Shown piece by piece: positions 5,874-13,688 of a stretch of 15,041 bases of DNA. The notes below the pieces were generated by a model. The model did not search any database, had not been told where the DNA came from, and worked only from the letters and a program-made list of their open reading frames with translations. A program made the position numbers and the translations under genes. Origin of the DNA: Janthinobacterium lividum (GTDB lineage: Bacteria; Pseudomonadota; Gammaproteobacteria; Burkholderiales; Burkholderiaceae_D). The stretch covers positions 1 through 15,041 of the forward strand of contig CAMBDR010000030.1 of assembly GCA_945864765.1 (NCBI GenBank). The letters run 5' to 3'. The first letter of the stretch is position 1. Each line of letters opens with the position of its first letter.

Positions 5874-7175
5874 TTAAAACAAGGAACGCGCCAGGCGGAT
5901 GCCTGTCATTTGCTCGCGGGTGCTGGTTGGGAAGAAATTACGATAGCTCAAGCGCGCGTGGGCCTTGGGCGTAAAACACGAGGAGCCACGCAACACGTAT
6001 TGATTAACCATAAATTTGCCATTGTATTCACCAATCGCCCCACTGCTCGCCACAAAGCCGGGATACGGCGCATAACTGCTACTGGTCCATTGCCAGCAAT
6101 GGTCAAACATTTGCGTTAATTGACCCGCATCGTCTTGCGCGCAAGCGGGGTGCCATGCTGGCTCGCCCTGGATTCGACTTGCCGTCGCGGCATATTCCCA
6201 TTCGGCCTCGGTCGGCAAACGCGCCCCGACCCACTGCGCGTAAGCCGCCGCTTCAAAATACGAGATATGGCAAACCGGGCGATTGAAATCCAGCGCTTGC
6301 AAGCCATGCAGGGTAAACTCATGCCACTGCTGCGCTTGTAAGCGCCAATACAAGGGATGCTTGATTTGTTGACTATTCACCCAATCCCAGCCTTCGGCCA
6401 ACCACAGCATGGGGTTTTGGTAGCCACCTGCTTCGATAAAGGTCAGGAATTCGCCATTGGTCACCAAGCGTTGCGCCAATTGAAATGGTTCGACAAATTG
6501 ACGATGGCGCGGCAATTCATTATCGAAACAAAATCCATCACCCTTAAAGCCGATTTCCAACAATGCAGCCTCATAATCCAGCCATTGCAAACCAGGCAGT
6601 GGCGTACTAACCACAGTCCTGACCACGGTCGATTCCGCAGGCACAAATACGGGAAACAAAGGGTGGCACGAAAATAAATGCTTGATATCCGTCAAGATTA
6701 ATTCTTGATGCTGTTGCTCATGCTCAATGCCCAAGCGCAATAGCTGTGGTAAATCAATTGCTTGCGCAGCCAGTGCAGGGGAACTGGTGGCAGCTTGCCA
6801 CAGGCGCACAATACCCGCTTCGACGTGGGCACGATAGGCCAGCACTTGTTCCAGACTGGGGCGGGTTAATAAGCCGCGCTGTGGGCGGGGATGTTTTTCA
6901 CCGACTCCGTTATAGTAGGAATTGAACATGACCCGAAACGCAGCATCAAATACCTGATACGGCGGATTCAGCAGCGCAGCAAATTGCTCCAAAATAAAGG
7001 TTTCGAAAAACCAGGTGGTGTGGGCCAAGTGCCATTTGGTGGGGCTGGCATCGGGCATCGATTGTGCCGCGCAATCTTCAGCCGATAAGGTTTGGGCCAA
7101 AAACAGGGTACGTTGACGGGTACGCTGCCAGGCATCCAGCAATTTACTGTCCAAAACTGGGTGTACAGGGTGCAT
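5874..7175 (-). CDS. egtB: EgtB, iron-dependent sulfoxide synthase of ergothioneine biosynthesis
   Basis: With the start at 7175 the protein is 433 residues and begins MHPVHPVLDSK. It has an N-terminal DinB-like domain with KWHLAHTTWFFETF (47-60) and HEQQHQE (152-158). His52, His152 and His156 are the expected ferrous iron ligands (HX3HXE pattern). The C-terminal formylglycine-generating-enzyme-like domain holds ARLPTEAEWEYAA, WQWTSSSYAPYPGF and RGSSCFTPKAHARLSYRNFF. EgtB couples hercynine to cysteine or gamma-glutamylcysteine using oxygen, giving the sulfoxide precursor of ergothioneine. The frame is open further upstream to 7220, but those residues lie inside egtD and are not EgtB-like. At 7175 the ATG follows the egtD stop by 11 nt with an AGAGGAT ribosome-binding site, so I choose it. 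No egtA, egtC or egtE is seen here. Confidence 0.93.
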   Translation of the reverse strand: MHPVHPVLDSKLLDAWQRTRQRTLFLAQTLSAEDCAAQSMPDASPTKWHLAHTTWFFETFILEQFAALLNPPYQVFDAAFRVMFNSYYNGVGEKHPRPQRGLLTRPSLEQVLAYRAHVEAGIVRLWQAATSSPALAAQAIDLPQLLRLGIEHEQQHQELILTDIKHLFSCHPLFPVFVPAESTVVRTVVSTPLPGLQWLDYEAALLEIGFKGDGFCFDNELPRHRQFVEPFQLAQRLVTNGEFLTFIEAGGYQNPMLWLAEGWDWVNSQQIKHPLYWRLQAQQWHEFTLHGLQALDFNRPVCHISYFEAAAYAQWVGARLPTEAEWEYAATASRIQGEPAWHPACAQDDAGQLTQMFDHCWQWTSSSYAPYPGFVASSGAIGEYNGKFMVNQYVLRGSSCFTPKAHARLSYRNFFPTSTREQMTGIRLARSLF

Positions 7176-7186
7176 TAGCCTATCCT

Positions 7187-8125
7187 CTACAGGGCACGAG
7201 CATGAAAAACCGCAAACCATTGGGCTTCATCAGTCCAATATTTGGCACGGCCAAAACCGGCTTCTTCCAATAAGTTTAAAAACGCTAGCACCGTATATTT
7301 GTAACTGCTTTCCGTATGAATGCGCTCACCCACAGCAAACTCGCGCTGCCCACCCGGCCAACTCACCGTTTGCGCGCAACGGGCTTGCAAATGCATTTCA
7401 ATCCGGCTTTGGGCGGCATTGAAAAAAGCCACGTGTTGCCATTGGCGCAAGTCAAAATTACTGCCCAGCAATTGATTCACATGGCGCAGCATATTCAAAT
7501 TAAACGCAGCGGTCACACCCAATTCATCATCATAGGCCGCGTTGAGCGCGGCATGCGGTTTGACCAAATCCACACCAATTAATAAACCGCACCCTTTTTC
7601 ACAGGCTGCGCGCAATTGGCGCAAAAATTGCACGGCGGCGGCAGGTTCGAAATTACCAATGGAAGAGCCGGGGTAAAAAAACAGCCGTTTTTCAAGCCGC
7701 ACATCATCCGGCAAATGTAATTCGGACGAGAAATCAGCTTCGCAGGCGGTCATTTCAATATGCGGGAAGCGTTGTTGCAAACGCGCCACCGCATCCTTCA
7801 AATGCGCACCAGAAATATCAATCGGAACATATTGCACAGGATGCAATTTTGGAAATAAGCTCGCAGCTTTCACGCAGTTACCTGCGCCCAAATCGATTAA
7901 CACACTGTCCGGCCCAATCACTTGCGCCATATCGCTGGCATGTTTGTTAAATATCGCCGCTTCGGTGCGAGTCGGATAATATTCCGGCAATTCACAAATC
8001 GCTTCAAATAAAACCGATCCGAGGCGATCATAAAAATACTTTGGAGAAATATGTGCAAGCGCAGCGGACAAACCGTTTGCCAGCTCGTTTTGAACACCAT
8101 TTAATGAAAGATTGGAAGTAGACAT
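7187..8125 (-). CDS. egtD: EgtD, L-histidine N-alpha-methyltransferase
   Basis: SAM-dependent methyltransferase of 312 residues that trimethylates histidine to hercynine, the first step of ergothioneine synthesis. Family marks are SPKYFYDRLGSVLFEAICEL (27-46), EYYPTRTE (48-55), the SAM-binding DLGAGNCVKA (78-87), VPIDISGAHL (100-109), FFYPGSSIGNFEP and the substrate-binding stretch YDDELGVTAAFNLNMLRHVN. Length is normal for the family (about 320). It is the first gene of a two-gene minus-strand operon with egtB starting 11 nt after its stop. The ATG at 8125 has only a weak upstream ribosome-binding site. It is transcribed divergently from the ABC ATPase gene across a 191-bp gap. Confidence 0.95.
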   Translation of the reverse strand: MSTSNLSLNGVQNELANGLSAALAHISPKYFYDRLGSVLFEAICELPEYYPTRTEAAIFNKHASDMAQVIGPDSVLIDLGAGNCVKAASLFPKLHPVQYVPIDISGAHLKDAVARLQQRFPHIEMTACEADFSSELHLPDDVRLEKRLFFYPGSSIGNFEPAAAVQFLRQLRAACEKGCGLLIGVDLVKPHAALNAAYDDELGVTAAFNLNMLRHVNQLLGSNFDLRQWQHVAFFNAAQSRIEMHLQARCAQTVSWPGGQREFAVGERIHTESSYKYTVLAFLNLLEEAGFGRAKYWTDEAQWFAVFHARAL

Positions 8126-8177
8126 GGCCGGGTCGTTTTAAAGTCAGAATCAATAATCAAAACTAAAAGGAAGTTGA

Positions 8178-8183
8178 ATCATA
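8178..8183 (-). promoter_or_regulatory. egtD: Possible -10 element (TATGAT) for egtDB
   Basis: On the minus strand TATGAT lies about 53 nt before the egtD ATG in an AT-rich stretch. No good -35 hexamer is found at the right distance, so this is a weak guess. The rest of the divergent gap (8126-8316) shows no clear operator, and I could not find a convincing promoter for the plus-strand ABC gene in it. Confidence 0.25.
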
Positions 8184-8316
8184 CCATTTAACCCCCACGG
8201 TATCGAGTGTTATTAAAGAACTTTCAAACATCCGCCTGCGCCTTAATCGGTTCTCTGCTATCCTGTTAGTTCAAGCAATATTATTGTCTCTTTTCACCAA
8301 CAAATAATTTCCTTTC

Positions 8317-8964
8317 ATGCTCAAACTGCATCAACTACATAAATCCTATGCCGATGGTCGGCCCGTGTTGCAAAACCTCAACTATCATTTGGCCCGGAAT
8401 GAATTTGTTGCGGTGATGGGTGAATCCGGGGTTGGCAAGTCCACTCTGCTGAACTTGATCGCTGGTTTGGATCGGCCCGATTCCGGCCAGATTGTGCTTG
8501 ACGGCCAGGAGATTGGCATCCTCCCGGATCAATCGGCGACGTTGTTGCGACGCAACAAGATTGGCTTTATTTTTCAGGCATTCCATGTGTTGCCACATCT
8601 AAATTTATTTCAAAATGTTGCTATCCCCTTGTTGCTAAATGGCCAAAACACGGATCGCGTTGGGGAAATGCTCACGGCAGTTGGCTTGGGCCAACGCCAG
8701 AATGATTATCCATCGCAACTGTCTGGCGGCGAAGTGCAACGCGTGGCGATTGCACGCGCTCTGGCGCATCGCCCGGGCTTGATCCTGGCGGACGAGCCAA
8801 CTGGCAATCTGGACCCCGACACCGCGCATCAAATCCTGTTATTACTTCGCAATGAAATTAAGGCCAATGCTGCCAGTGCCATCATGGTTACCCACTCCCA
8901 TGCGGCGGCCGCCGTAGCCGATAAAGTGCTCATCTTAAGTAAGGACGGATTGCACGTTGCTTAA
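8317..8964 (+). CDS. ABC transporter ATP-binding protein, LolD/YbbA/MacB-type, without adjacent permease
   Basis: Complete 215-residue nucleotide-binding domain: Walker A GESGVGKST (35-43), Q-loop Gln87 in FIFQAF, signature LSGGE (135-139) followed by QRVAIARALAHRP, Walker B LILADE with Glu160, D-loop GNLD (163-166) and switch His193 in THS. These features, with the LLRRNKIGFIFQAFHVLPHL region, place it with the LolD/YbbA/MacB group, which power lipoprotein release, efflux or other mechanotransmission at the inner membrane rather than substrate import. Such ATPases normally sit beside a four-helix FtsX-like permease; none is present in this window. The only plus-strand neighbour downstream is a possible single-helix membrane protein. 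The ATG is preceded by pyrimidines (TTTCCTTTC) with no visible ribosome-binding site. Its permease and cargo are unknown. Confidence 0.9.
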   Translation: MLKLHQLHKSYADGRPVLQNLNYHLARNEFVAVMGESGVGKSTLLNLIAGLDRPDSGQIVLDGQEIGILPDQSATLLRRNKIGFIFQAFHVLPHLNLFQNVAIPLLLNGQNTDRVGEMLTAVGLGQRQNDYPSQLSGGEVQRVAIARALAHRPGLILADEPTGNLDPDTAHQILLLLRNEIKANAASAIMVTHSHAAAAVADKVLILSKDGLHVA

Positions 8965-9013
8965 ATAAAATTTATCTCAAGCAAGTAAGCGGTTTACATT
9001 TGGCAACAAAAAA

Positions 9014-9226
9014 ATGCAAATAAACTTGAAAAACCCGTTTGATCTGCTACTCTTTAAGTGTCACCATCACATGGAGGGGCCGCCCAACAGCGGTTTAGCG
9101 ATTATGATAACTGCTATTTTCTTGACTGCAATGAGCGCCATCGGCGCAATTATCGCATTAGAAGTGATTGAAGAATTTCGCCACAGCAACGAAAAATTAA
9201 GCGATTGGTATCATCAACAGCGGTAA
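9014..9226 (+). CDS. Possible small single-pass membrane protein (70 residues or 51 from an internal start)
   Basis: The frame has one strongly hydrophobic stretch (about residues 28-49, LAIMITAIFLTAMSAIGAII), then an acidic, charged tail ending YHQQR, as in many small inner-membrane proteins. Residues 1-19 are less protein-like. An internal ATG at 9071 (MEGPPNSGLA) would give 51 residues. A promoter-like pair, TTGAAA (9026-9031) and TACTCT (9048-9053) with a 16-bp spacer, lies inside the longer version, which favours the 9071 start. Neither start has a clear ribosome-binding site. It lies 49 nt after the orphan ABC ATPase on the same strand, so a link is possible but unproven. I do not recognise the family. 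It could be a chance frame. Confidence 0.45.
   Translation: MQINLKNPFDLLLFKCHHHMEGPPNSGLAIMITAIFLTAMSAIGAIIALEVIEEFRHSNEKLSDWYHQQR
9026..9053 (+). promoter_or_regulatory. Candidate sigma-70 promoter before the small membrane ORF
   Basis: TTGAAA at 9026-9031 and TACTCT at 9048-9053 are separated by 16 bp, a fair match to the consensus. Transcription would start near 9060, about 10 nt before the ATG at 9071, giving an almost leaderless message if that start is used. No other support. Confidence 0.3.
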
Positions 9227-9297
9227 GATCGGCTCATAATGCCTCTCTGCACCCTCTGCACGACGTGTAAACCTGTCCTATTCGGGCTTGGTTGGGT

Positions 9298-9349
9298 GGC
9301 GCGGTAAAGCTTGTTATCCGGTGTACGGATAAACGGCAATTGCCGCGCC
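9298..9349. other. Nested stem-loop (inverted repeat or structured RNA) in the ORF-free gap before the purL 3' end
   Basis: The outer stem pairs GGCGCGGTAA (9298-9307) with TTGCCGCGCC (9340-9349): ten base pairs including one G-T. The inner stem pairs TTATCCG (9314-9320) with CGGATAA (9326-9332): seven perfect pairs closed by the loop GTGTA. They are separated by an asymmetric internal loop (AGCTTG against ACGGCAA), part of which can also pair. No run of T follows on either strand, so it is not a standard terminator. It lies 65 bp past the purL stop and 72 bp past the small membrane ORF. The rest of the gap (9227-9413) contains a doubled CTCTGCAC (9245-9252, 9254-9261) and a doubled CTTAATTCTC (9353-9362, 9366-9375) but no gene that I can support. 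Confidence 0.6.
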
Positions 9350-9413
9350 GACCTTAATTCTCTTTCTTAATTCTCGTCCTTATTTCCCTACCCTATTACC
9401 TGGTACTTTTTAC

Positions 9414-12400
9414 TTAAGCAATCCATTTGCGCGCATTTTGAAACATACGCATCCACGGCGAATATTCGCCCCATGCATCCGGATGCCAGGATTGTTGCAC
9501 CGTGCGGAATACGCGTTCGGCATGCGGCATCATGACGCTGAAACGGCCATCATCACTGGTTACCGCAGTAATGCCCTGGGGCGATCCATTCGGATTGAGC
9601 GGATAGCGCTCGGTGCGATTGCCTTGATGATCAACAAAGCGCAATGCAACCCGCGCCTGATTGATATCGCCAGTTTGAGAAAAGTCAGCAAAACCCTCGC
9701 CATGGGCAATTGCTATTGCACTGCGCGTGCCTTGCATGCCCTGGAAAAAGATGGAAGGTGAATCTTGCACTTCAACCAGGGTGAAGCGGCCTTCAAATTG
9801 TTCCGATTTATTGCGCGTAAATTTGGGCCAATGCGCAGCGCCTGGTATTAATGATTTCAAATTACTCATCATTTGGCAGCCATTACAAATACCAAGGCCA
9901 AAGGTATCGCCACGGCCAAAGAAGCTGGCAAATTGTTGCGCCAATTCATGATGAAATAAAATCGTCTTGGCCCAGCCCTCGCCGGCACCCAATACATCGC
10001 CGTAGGAAAAACCGCCGACCGCGATCAAGCCTTGAAACTGGGACAAATCACGCCTGCCCGCCAACAAATCGCTCATATGCACATCAATCGCATCAAATCC
10101 GGCTTGATGCATGACATAGGCCGTTTCAATATGCGAATTCACACCCTGCTCGCGCAAAATCGCCACTTTGGGGCGGATGCCACTGGCAATGCTGCTGGAA
10201 ATATATGGCGCAGCGATATTTTCTTGCGGATCAAATGGCAAAATCGGGCTGATGCCAGGGTCGGTTTGTTCCAGCACGCGATCATATTCAGCATCGGCTG
10301 CTTGCGGATTGTCACGCAGGCGGGCGATACGCCAACTGGTTTCACTCCACAGGCGTTGCAATTGGATGCGGGTTTGGCTAAACACGGTTTTCGCGTCACG
10401 CATGATTTCAATTACATCGCTTTGATTGGGCTTGCCAACGATATGGCTGCATGCGCCCAAGTTATAGTCGCGCAATACTTGCATCACTTCGCTTTGCTGC
10501 GCCGCGCGAATTTGTAATACTGCACCCAATTCTTCACTGAACAAGGCGCGCAAACTTAATTCATTGCGCCGCTCTGCCACCTGGGTTGCCCAATTTTTGG
10601 AGTCGCCCCAATCGCTGGCGTGCTCACCTTCCAGCGTCAACATATCGATATTTAACGATAAGCCAGTATGCCCGGCAAAGGCCATTTCGCACAAGGTGAC
10701 GAATAAACCACCGTCAGAACGATCATGGTAAGCCAAAATTTGGCCCTGCTGATTCAAACATTGAATCGCAGCAAAAAAACCCTTGATATCGTCGGCGCTA
10801 TCCACATCCGGCACCTCATTACCCAACTGCTGCATCACCTGGGCCAAGGCGGATGCTCCCAGGCGATTTTTACCGCGCCCCAAATCAATGGCCAATAACA
10901 AGGTGTCGCCCAAATCGGTGCGTAACTGCGGAGTTAAACTTTGGCGCACATCATGCACCGGCGCAAACGCCGTAACGACCAGCGAAACGGGTGAGGTGAC
11001 CGATTTATTTTCATCGTCGTCGCGCCAGGTGGTACGCATGGAGAGCGACTCTTTACCCACCGGGATGCTGATGCCCAAAGCCGGGCACAATTCCATGCCT
11101 ACTGCGCGCACGGTATCAAACAAGGCTGCATCCTGACCCGGCTGGCCACAGGCCGCCATCCAGTTGGCGGACAATTTGATGTCTGATATATCGGCAATCG
11201 CAGCGCTGGCGATATTGGTAATGGCTTCGCCCACGGCCATGCGCCCTGAACTTGCCGCATTGATCACGGCCAAAGGTGAACGCTCACCCATCGCCATGGC
11301 TTCGCCCAAATTGCCTTCAAAACTCAAGACGGTCACCGCGCAATCGGCCACCGGTACTTGCCAGGGGCCGACCATTTGGTCACGTACACACAAGCCGCCC
11401 ACGGTGCGATCACCTATCGTAATCAAAAACGATTTATCTGCCACCGTTGGCAAACGCAATACGCGCTGCGCGGCATCGAGTAAATCAATACCCGTCAAGT
11501 CCAGCGGCGGGAAATCATTTTGCACGCGCGCCACATCGCGCAACATTTTGGGTGGCTTCCCCAATAACACATTCATGGCCATATCGACCGGATATTGATT
11601 ATTCTCGGCATCAAACAATTGCAACTGGCGCGCCTCGGTCGCCGTACCCACCACCGCAAACGGGCTGCGCTCGCGTTGGCACAGGTATTCAAACAAGCTC
11701 AAACTTTTTGGATCAATCGCCAGCACATAGCGTTCTTGCGATTCATTACTCCAAATTTCCTTGGCTGCCATACCACTTTCTTCCAGTGGTATTTTACGTA
11801 ATTCAAACAAGGCCCCGCGCTTGGCATCATTTGCCATTTCCGGGAAAGCGTTCGATAAGCCGCCAGCGCCCACATCATGAATGGAAAGAATCGGATTATG
11901 CTCGCCCATTTCCCAACAGGCATTAATCACTTCTTGCGCCCGCCTTTGCATTTCCGGGTTACCGCGCTGCACCGAATCAAAATCCAAACCAGCCAGGTTA
12001 CTCCCCGTGGCCATGGATGACGCTGCGCTGCCACCCATACCGATACGCATGCCCGCGCCGCCCAGTTGAATCAACAAGCTGCCAGGTGGTAAATCATTCT
12101 TATGTGTATGCAAATCGGAAATATTGCCCAAGCCACCCGCAATCATGATGGGTTTATGGTAGCCCATGACCCGCCCGCCCACATTTTGCTCATAGGTACG
12201 GAAATACCCGGCCAAATTCGGGCGGCCAAATTCATTATTGAATGCCGCCCCACCGATTGGGCCATCAATCATGATTTGTAGTGCAGACGCAATACGGTCC
12301 GGCTTGCCATAGGCCTTACTTGGGCTGATACTTGCGTTGACAGTTGCGTCGGCACTGACTTGACTCTTGGCGCACACGTCGGCTGCGTTTTCCCAGGGTT

Positions 12401-13487
12401 GCACGGCTTGTGGCAACATCAAATTCGAGACTGTAAAACCGGTTAGCCCGGCTTTGGGCTTGGCCCCGCGCCCGGTCGCGCCTTCATCACGAATCTCACC
12501 ACCGGAACCGGTCGATGCGCCCGGAAAAGGAGAAATTGCGGTTGGGTGATTATGCGTTTCCACCTTCATCAGTGTGTGGATTGCATCCTGGGAGCCCGCA
12601 TATTGGTGACCGCTCTCGCGCCCACGCGGGTAAAAGCGCATCACGGTGGCACCGGCGATAATCGACGAATTATCGCTATACGCCACGATGGTGCCCTTGG
12701 GTTGCAACTGATGGGTATTTTTAATCATCGCAAACAAGGATTTTTCTTGTTGCTGACCGTCGATAATCCAGTCCGCGTTAAAAATCTTGTGGCGACAATG
12801 TTCGCTATTGGCCTGGGCAAACATCATTAACTCGACATCGGTTGGATTGCGCCCGGCGTCAGAAAATGCTTTGAGCAAGTAGTCAATTTCATCATCCGAC
12901 AAAGCCAAACCCAAACTGGTATTGGCCTCAACCAAAGCACTGCGCCCCTGCCCCAAAATATCGACCCACTCCAGCGGCTTGGCTTGTAATTCCTGAAATA
13001 AGCCTTGCGCCTGATCGGTATCCGATAAAACCGATTCCGTCATACGGTCGTGCAATAAGGCTGCCAAAGCCTGACGCAGCGCCGGGTCCGGCTTTTTAGC
13101 GCCGATTAAGCCACTTAAGCCGCCCAATAAGCCCGTCTTGATCTGCACCCGATAGATAATACCGCGCTCAATCCGGCGAATCTGTGGCATACCGCAATTG
13201 TGCGCAATATCAGTCGCCTTGGAAGCCCAAGGTGAAATCGTGCCAAAACGCGGGATCACCACAAACACATCGCCTTCATCGCCATTTTGCTCATGAAACG
13301 GTTCTCCATAGGTCAAAAGTGCGTGCATGCGCTCTTGATCCGCGCCAGAGAGCGCGCCATCACTATCGATGAAATGCACAAAGCGCGCATTCACACTGAC
13401 AACGGCGGCATGAACAGTTTGCAAAGTTGCAAGAAGGCGCTGAGCGCGGAAGGCAGACAAGGCATTGGAACCCGGCAATATCAACAT
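9414..13487 (-). CDS. purL: PurL, phosphoribosylformylglycinamidine synthase (single-chain)
   Basis: Fourth step of purine synthesis: FGAR plus glutamine plus ATP gives FGAM. With the start at 13487 the protein is 1357 residues, as expected for the large proteobacterial form. The N-terminal PurS-like domain (LPGSNALSAFRAQRLL...) is followed by a linker, two AIR-synthase-type halves (VETHNHPTAISPFPGASTGSG; HDVGAGGLSNAFPE; HDRSDGGLFVTLCEMAF) and a C-terminal class I glutaminase with VAILREQGVNSH, the nucleophile Cys1201 in GICNGCQMM, and His1322/Glu1324 in MMPHAERVF. The open frame continues upstream to 13655, but those 56 residues are low-complexity and run through the promoter and terminator region. 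The ATG at 13487 gives the family N-terminus. No ribosome-binding site is visible there, only a pyrimidine-rich CCTATCC. It is a single-gene unit, apart from other pur genes. Confidence 0.97.
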   Translation of the reverse strand: MLILPGSNALSAFRAQRLLATLQTVHAAVVSVNARFVHFIDSDGALSGADQERMHALLTYGEPFHEQNGDEGDVFVVIPRFGTISPWASKATDIAHNCGMPQIRRIERGIIYRVQIKTGLLGGLSGLIGAKKPDPALRQALAALLHDRMTESVLSDTDQAQGLFQELQAKPLEWVDILGQGRSALVEANTSLGLALSDDEIDYLLKAFSDAGRNPTDVELMMFAQANSEHCRHKIFNADWIIDGQQQEKSLFAMIKNTHQLQPKGTIVAYSDNSSIIAGATVMRFYPRGRESGHQYAGSQDAIHTLMKVETHNHPTAISPFPGASTGSGGEIRDEGATGRGAKPKAGLTGFTVSNLMLPQAVQPWENAADVCAKSQVSADATVNASISPSKAYGKPDRIASALQIMIDGPIGGAAFNNEFGRPNLAGYFRTYEQNVGGRVMGYHKPIMIAGGLGNISDLHTHKNDLPPGSLLIQLGGAGMRIGMGGSAASSMATGSNLAGLDFDSVQRGNPEMQRRAQEVINACWEMGEHNPILSIHDVGAGGLSNAFPEMANDAKRGALFELRKIPLEESGMAAKEIWSNESQERYVLAIDPKSLSLFEYLCQRERSPFAVVGTATEARQLQLFDAENNQYPVDMAMNVLLGKPPKMLRDVARVQNDFPPLDLTGIDLLDAAQRVLRLPTVADKSFLITIGDRTVGGLCVRDQMVGPWQVPVADCAVTVLSFEGNLGEAMAMGERSPLAVINAASSGRMAVGEAITNIASAAIADISDIKLSANWMAACGQPGQDAALFDTVRAVGMELCPALGISIPVGKESLSMRTTWRDDDENKSVTSPVSLVVTAFAPVHDVRQSLTPQLRTDLGDTLLLAIDLGRGKNRLGASALAQVMQQLGNEVPDVDSADDIKGFFAAIQCLNQQGQILAYHDRSDGGLFVTLCEMAFAGHTGLSLNIDMLTLEGEHASDWGDSKNWATQVAERRNELSLRALFSEELGAVLQIRAAQQSEVMQVLRDYNLGACSHIVGKPNQSDVIEIMRDAKTVFSQTRIQLQRLWSETSWRIARLRDNPQAADAEYDRVLEQTDPGISPILPFDPQENIAAPYISSSIASGIRPKVAILREQGVNSHIETAYVMHQAGFDAIDVHMSDLLAGRRDLSQFQGLIAVGGFSYGDVLGAGEGWAKTILFHHELAQQFASFFGRGDTFGLGICNGCQMMSNLKSLIPGAAHWPKFTRNKSEQFEGRFTLVEVQDSPSIFFQGMQGTRSAIAIAHGEGFADFSQTGDINQARVALRFVDHQGNRTERYPLNPNGSPQGITAVTSDDGRFSVMMPHAERVFRTVQQSWHPDAWGEYSPWMRMFQNARKWIA

Positions 13488-13575
13488 AATTGGGATAGGA
13501 TAGGAGTGAATGAAAGGCGTGAGCGAATGAGTGAGCACATACGTGAACAAATAAGACGAACTTAAGATGCCTCGA

Positions 13576-13605
13576 ATTATACCGTTTTTAAGCCCCTGAA
13601 GGCAA
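13576..13605 (-). promoter_or_regulatory. purL: Probable sigma-70 promoter of purL
   Basis: On the minus strand a perfect TATAAT (13576-13581) is preceded, at an 18-bp spacing, by TTGCCT (13600-13605). Transcription should start near 13569, giving a leader of about 80 nt. This position is one reason to reject a purL start at 13655, which would lie upstream of the promoter. Confidence 0.6.
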
Positions 13606-13606
13606 A

Positions 13607-13629
13607 CGGCCCGTTGTATCAACGGGCCG
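13607..13629 (-). terminator. Rho-independent-type terminator after the EAL/HDOD gene
   Basis: CGGCCCGTTG (13607-13616) and CAACGGGCCG (13620-13629) form a perfect ten-pair GC-rich stem with a three-base loop. Read on the minus strand it lies 60 nt past the stop of the HDOD gene and is followed by TTTGCCTT, an imperfect T-tract. It separates the cheZ/HDOD unit from the purL promoter, whose -35 overlaps that tract. Confidence 0.65.
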
Positions 13630-13688
13630 CTTCTTATGATGATATCAGTACTCAATCCACAACATTGCAGCCCCGGTTGGCTTCACCA

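Noticed and set aside
5176..5877. Plus-strand open frame of 233 residues ending in a Gln-Gln-Asp repeat
   Set aside because: Most of it is antisense to the large ACAD gene. The repeat end is only the 9-bp tandem array translated; no start context or domain supports it.
8126..8316. Riboswitch or strong divergent promoter between egtD and the ABC gene
   Set aside because: I found no matching -35/-10 pairs beyond a lone TATGAT and no recognisable riboswitch core.
8943..8985. Terminator after the ABC ATPase (TTGCTT ... AAGCAA)
   Set aside because: The stem is only about six AT-rich pairs with a long loop and is not followed by a T-run.
9298..9349. Integron attC site, tRNA or rho-independent terminator
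   Set aside because: No attC core sites (GTTRRRY/RYYYAAC) or bulged bases, no cloverleaf arms, and no T-tract on either side.
13488..13655. Extra 56 residues at the PurL N-terminus
   Set aside because: The stretch contains the TATAAT promoter and part of the preceding terminator, and its peptide is unlike PurL; the family N-terminus begins at 13487.
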